Assembly: GCA_050084515.1 (NCBI GenBank)
Contig: CM114273.1
Location: forward strand, 25,358,001 to 25,422,000
Source: Blasia pusilla
Taxonomy: Eukaryota > Marchantiophyta > Marchantiopsida > Blasiales
Length of the DNA: 64,000 nucleotides
Reading direction: 5' to 3'
Part shown: in pieces, positions 59,639-64,000 of the stretch
Position numbering within the stretch: the stretch's first letter is position 1
How the letters are laid out: the number at the start of each line of letters is the position of its first letter
Translations under genes and position numbers: made by a program
The notes under the pieces: model-generated
Database searches by the model: none
What the model was told of the DNA's origin: nothing
Seen by the model: only the letters and a program-made list of their open reading frames with translations

Positions 59639-60955
59639 ATGTCGGAAGCAGATAACAGCCCAGAAACGCTGGAGCAGAGCATTTGGAGGGATCTGCCAGA
59701 AGATCTGATCCTCATAGTGCTGTCGAAGCTTGGGTTTCTCACTCTGGTGGCACTGCGTTCGGTGTGCAAGAAATGGGATAAGTTCATCCTGAGCCGAGGC
59801 CAGGCTCTCGATCCTGCCGAGTACCAGATGCCAGTGACAGCTCCAATACAATGCGATCCTGCTGAGATTGGTGGGCAACAGCTGAGCTTCTACAACTACA
59901 AGATCCGCAAATGGGAAAAGCTGTCCCTCTCGTTCTCAAGGGGGGTGGACTTCAAACCGTTCTGGGAGAATCCAGGCCCATACACTTTGGCTGCTGCAGA
60001 TGGAGGTCTTCTATGCTTCAGGGACTCCACATTCGTCAACTTTGTGGTTTGCAACCCTCTCACCAAAACCTGGAAGCAACTCCTGCCTCCAAATGTACAT
60101 CCCCCGGTATCATTTTGCAGATGGGATTGCAGCACACACGACGACGACAGCAACAGCAACAAAAATAACAAGAGCACCAGCACCAGCAACAGGAATTCTG
60201 AGTACGTACTGGTGGGAATGGTGGTGGATTCTGAGGTGGGCACTTACAAACTTGTGGTGGCAGGGTTGCTACCTGAGAGTATAACACTGGTTTATGACTC
60301 GAGCCTGCAGTCTTGGCAATTGGGTGCTCCGGTTGTCCTGCCCACTCCTCTCTTCAATCGTGAATTTCGATGCGTGCAGTACAATGGCAAGAGCGTGAAT
60401 CTGAATGAAAATCTGTACTGGCTGATCTCAGAAGGACACGACCTGATGAGCTCGGTTTCTGTGGTCAAATATGACTTGGAAAAGGACTTCTGGATTGCCA
60501 CTCCACCCAAGATTTATCCTCGTGGAAGTCTAGTAAGGCGCTATCAGGGCAAGATGTCTGTGATGACTCTGGACAGGGCTCAAGTTCCTCGACAATGGGG
60601 AGGTCGCCAGTGGATTCTGCAGGTGCACGAGACACAATCGAGGTTCTGTCTCTTGAGCAAGAGGATTTCCGAATACTCCATGTGGAAAATCGAGAGACTG
60701 CCCAGGTTTTGTGATCACACTCTGGAGTACCATTGCTGTGTTGGTCAGGGAGACCTCATCTTCATAGTTTACAGGATCAAATCCGGGAGCAAGGCTTTGG
60801 GCTACCATGCCGTCATCTTCGATGCTTTTATCAACTCCTACATCAACTTACCCCGTTTGAGACAACCTTCACTTAAATTCCCCCTCCTGTTTTCTGAAGT
60901 GGTCGAAGCTGAGACATGGTGGGGATTCGTGCCTTCCCTCAAGGCCTTCGTGTAG
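59639..60955 (+). CDS. F-box protein, intronless, 438 residues
   Basis: F-box proteins select substrates for SCF ubiquitin ligases by binding SKP1. The F-box is at residues 16-55: WRDLPEDLILIVLSKLGFLT then VALRSVCKKWDKFI. The rest resembles the beta-propeller/kelch-like C-terminal half of plant F-box proteins, with GGLLCFRDSTFVNFVVCNPL then TKTWKQLLPP, ITLVYDSSLQSWQLG and WRIE-like blocks. I chose ATG 59639 because the upstream in-frame ATG (59591) adds only a run of Phe and Leu from a T-rich tract. A Ser/Asn/Asp-rich insertion (about residues 163-188, THDDDSNSNKNN) probably forms a surface loop. The gene looks intact, with stop TAG at 60953-60955. The substrate cannot be told from sequence. 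Confidence 0.93.
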   Translation: MSEADNSPETLEQSIWRDLPEDLILIVLSKLGFLTLVALRSVCKKWDKFILSRGQALDPAEYQMPVTAPIQCDPAEIGGQQLSFYNYKIRKWEKLSLSFSRGVDFKPFWENPGPYTLAAADGGLLCFRDSTFVNFVVCNPLTKTWKQLLPPNVHPPVSFCRWDCSTHDDDSNSNKNNKSTSTSNRNSEYVLVGMVVDSEVGTYKLVVAGLLPESITLVYDSSLQSWQLGAPVVLPTPLFNREFRCVQYNGKSVNLNENLYWLISEGHDLMSSVSVVKYDLEKDFWIATPPKIYPRGSLVRRYQGKMSVMTLDRAQVPRQWGGRQWILQVHETQSRFCLLSKRISEYSMWKIERLPRFCDHTLEYHCCVGQGDLIFIVYRIKSGSKALGYHAVIFDAFINSYINLPRLRQPSLKFPLLFSEVVEAETWWGFVPSLKAFV

Positions 60956-60965
60956 CAGCTCATCT

Positions 60966-61003
60966 TCTCATCTCATCTCATCTCATCTCAGCTCAGCTCA
61001 GCT
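60966..61003 (+). repeat. TCTCA pentanucleotide repeat after the F-box stop
   Basis: Short tandem CATCT/CAGCT pentamers begin ten bases after the stop codon, so they would lie in the 3' UTR. Confidence 0.85.
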
Positions 61004-64000
61004 ACACACAACAACAAGTGGCAGTCATTGTTTATTTGATGCGATTACACCGATTGATTGCCACAAGAAAGGATTTCATTCACTCCATGAAAATCAGAAA
61101 CACTTGTAAGCTCACAGGATGGGTCCCTCGCAGTGTGGGTCTTCGTTCAGTCGACCAGAAATCAGGACAATGTGTGGGCTCACATGAGTCTTTCCTTGCA
61201 GAGTGGAGCTGCATTCAGTCAACCAGAAATCAGTGGCAGTTGATTTTTGTGCACAGGAGTTGCTCTTTCAAGAGTGGAGTCGGTTGCCCTATATTGATGA
61301 GACCTCAGCACCAGGAACTTGGCCACCTAATTCAAGATGCAGCACACAATGTATCGATATCAGATTCTGCTACTGTGTGTGTGAGTGGGAATTGAGAAGG
61401 AAGCAGATTCGCCAGCTCACTAACTTGTATATTTGTGTCTCCCACAGAGTCTTGAGGAACTTGATGAGACCAAGAAAATTTAAGCTCTCAAAAGATTCAT
61501 ATTTTCCTCACCACTTCCATGCTTTCTTGCTCATTAGAGTCTTATGTTTCCTTGCTTTCCTTTCAGCACTTTGTAATGCCTGGAAGCCCAGAATTTGTCC
61601 TCTTTCCCTCACAAGTTCATAGATCCATAATGTTAGACCTCTCTCTTCATTTGTGTTTCTAGCAACTTCAATAGCTACTTCCCACATTACACGGAATAGG
61701 ACCTTAAGCCCTGAAGTTCCATCCGTGTTATATTGTATTCTTGAAAGAATTCGGGAGATTTTCAGATCGAGTGTTCATAGAATTCGTTCATAGAGTAGTA
61801 GTTGTATTACTATGAAATAGCTGGTTCCATAAGAATCAATTTCAAAACGCCATCAGCTCCAAGTTTTACCAGATCTCAAAGTTTAGATATGCATGCATGC
61901 CACCAGTAGAAGAGACTCTTCCAGTTTTTTAGATCAGCTGAGAAAGTTCCCACTTAATATATCTAATAAAAGAATCGCATTCAAACCCGAATCCCTCTGA
62001 ATCCTTGACAAGTAGCGTGTGGGAGCTACATTCTCCTTGTGTTGTTGCTTGGAAGAGCACCTTGAGAAGACCCCTTCGGAGCATAGAAAATTTGTACAAG
62101 ATATTGATGAATGATGTCATATGAAAAGACTTGTTAGACACTCGAGCTGTCCTTGTTTGATGGTGGAGACTATGTGTGAAGATATACGGTTTCGGAAAGG
62201 GGACTTCTTGTGATGCTTCGCGAAGATATACGATTTGGGAAAAAATGGGAAGAAACCCAAAAGCAAGGTAATGTGGAAACATATAGCCCAGTCCAATCTT
62301 GATATCCAATATGCAATATCACTTATGTCTAACTTTCAACTTCAGTACTTTACTTGAGGAAGCTTTAGTTTAGGCAAGGAAACTATGGCAAGTAAATCAG
62401 GGTCCTTTCCCCTCGGGCACATGCGAGTGGACCAGCGGTCACTGTGACGTTATATGGGTGGAGATCATATTCTGGACCCCTTTTAACATTCTTTCACTTT
62501 GGCAGTGTGATGCTTGAAGTGTGATTGTTATGCGCCCATCACTTTTGGTTCACTCTCGCTTGGTTGTGTTTGAGTGTTAGATTGAATGCGCCAAATGAAG
62601 GATCAGATGAGTTGCAAAGCATTTTGAGGGAGTCCAATGGCAATTCATTGAGAGTTGCCCTTGCTCACCTATTAGCGTAGCTATGGCACTCATAAAGTAG
62701 TGTTTGTCATAGCCTTTTGCCCAAAGATCCACGCGTGGGCTCGAAAGTGGTGGAGACTAGATTAGGTGTATTGCACTAAACTCTCATATACGTTAGATTG
62801 GAATGTTTGAGATATAGTAATGTCTAGTGAGCTAAATACAAACTTAGAGATCCTTTTATCTTTTAGGTGATCTTGAACAAGGCTTAGCCATTGTTACTTG
62901 CTTTTTATCCTTTGATTTTCTAATTTCAAGATTGATGAAATTAGAAAATCAAAGGGTCACAATTAGCCTCTCACTCATATGTATATATATATAGGTGACC
63001 CTTTTATATTCGACACCCTTATATATTAACAATCTCCATCAACTAAATGGACCAAACGACATGCCTTCTAGTGAGATTGTAGCATGCACACAACTGTCTC
63101 GGTCTCCTCTTGCTCTCACATATATCACTTTGTAGCAAGGCCAATGTTCCATGACAAACCAAGGCCTCAAGAGTTCTTGCCAAAATGCTATCCATGTTGT
63201 AGAATACTCCTTTGACTCCAAGCAAATGATTATTCAAAACATGCCTTCCCATGTATATAGGATCCATGCTATACATAGGAGAAGGTATGTTTGAACCTTA
63301 GATCTTCGTAACTTATCCTAACACTAAGTTGATGATGAATGGTGGCTAACCGTAACTCGAGATTGCCCCAAAAGTTAGTAGAGCTCTAAGTTATTTTCTT
63401 GCAAACTAAATTTAGGACATGACTAAACTAGATATTATCTTTTTAAGGCAGAAAGGTGGCCTACGAGGTCGAGTTGGGCAACCCATAGAATGGTTTATCC
63501 TCTTTGGCAGATGGTGGAACAATCAAAGAGCTTGTGAACTACTAATTGGTTTGTAGGTAGTTAACATGCATTGGTGAGTGAGTTTTTGAAGTATGGAGAT
63601 GTCGTCTCATATCTCTATCTAGTGCATCTCTTCAACCCAGCCTAGCAAACATAAGTAATTCTGCAGTGGTGGTCGATGGGGATCACTGCCAATCTATACT
63701 AGAAAGGTGAATGTGAAGACCGCAGAAATTACAAGAGTATCATGTTGTTGAATGCCATCACGAAGTAGTTGTGCTAAATCCTAACCACTAGGATCTTTCT
63801 ACACCTGCAGAAGAAGACTATCATCAAATAGTCCCAGGGTTGTGTGGATCACATCTTCACTTTTGTCCAAGGATGGGGGAAAAAAGATGAGAACAGCACC
63901 TCTTGCTCCTTCTTGGACTCAAGAGGCCATATGACATTGTGTGACGTCCCGATTTTGTCAACAAAAGCACATGCGGAGGAGCTGCAGTTCAAGGTTTTGA
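61004..64000. other. F-box 3' flank and right edge, no gene seen
   Basis: Open frames at 61203-61622 and 61929-62309 show no domain. CATTCAGTC-ACCAGAAATCAG occurs at about 61143 and 61210, a 67-bp duplication. The end of the window (63420 onward) has no supported coding region. Confidence 0.4.
62909..62955. repeat. Perfect 20-bp inverted repeat with 7-base loop
   Basis: Arms 62909-62928 and 62936-62955 are exact reverse complements around AGATTGA. It could be the centre of a small fold-back element or an RNA hairpin. A (TA)n stretch lies about 30 bp downstream. Confidence 0.93.

Noticed and set aside
60916-61395. 159-codon frame overlapping the F-box stop
   Set aside because: It is out of frame with the F-box gene, passes through the pentanucleotide repeat and has no domain. 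It is probably 3' UTR.

Overview
The window looks like nuclear DNA of a green plant, most likely a seed-free land plant or a close streptophyte relative; I cannot name the species. The evidence is spliceosomal introns with GT..AG ends, a class III peroxidase with the classic four-exon layout, a plant-type small heat-shock protein, an F-box gene, Ty1/copia and Ty3/gypsy elements, a CACTA-type transposase relic, and long GA/TC microsatellites in AT-rich intergenic DNA.

Layout. 301-5372 holds a decayed Ty1/copia element (Copia-1, + strand) with both LTRs. 8401-14947 is a four-exon class III peroxidase whose first intron (4.5 kb) is packed with degenerate tandem repeats; the signal-peptide frame and the mature-protein frame differ by one base. 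17129-32150 is a second decayed copia element (Copia-2, - strand), split by a nested Ty3/gypsy element at 19206-28910 with a 5-bp target duplication. 38.3-42.5 kb carries a broken CACTA/En-Spm ORF on the - strand, followed by an mTERF-like pseudogene on the + strand (42969-43502). About 43.5-52.9 kb is gene-poor and AT-rich. 53101-55604 is a two-exon, membrane-anchored Hsp20-type gene, again with a tandem array in its intron. 59639-60955 is an intronless F-box gene. The last 3 kb shows no gene I can support.

The most interesting object is the nested gypsy element. Read on the - strand it encodes a Gag with one CCHC knuckle, a retropepsin remnant, a DNMT3-like C5-cytosine methyltransferase domain, RT/RNase H, and an integrase that ends in a PHD-like zinc finger. 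Its primer-binding site does not resemble a tRNA 3' end. It is an exact complement of the predicted 5' end of the element's own RNA, which suggests Tf1/sushi-type self-priming. Its LTR parts are arranged as a circular permutation (X-Y-X'-internal-Y rather than Y-X-internal-Y-X), as if a two-LTR circle had been opened inside an LTR and integrated. The copy is dead: stops, a frameshift and lost ligands are visible. The family architecture is still readable and worth searching for in intact form.

The host genes look unrelated to one another. A shared oddity is degenerate 110-160 bp tandem arrays directly after exon 1 in both intron-containing genes, and again downstream of the Hsp20 gene.
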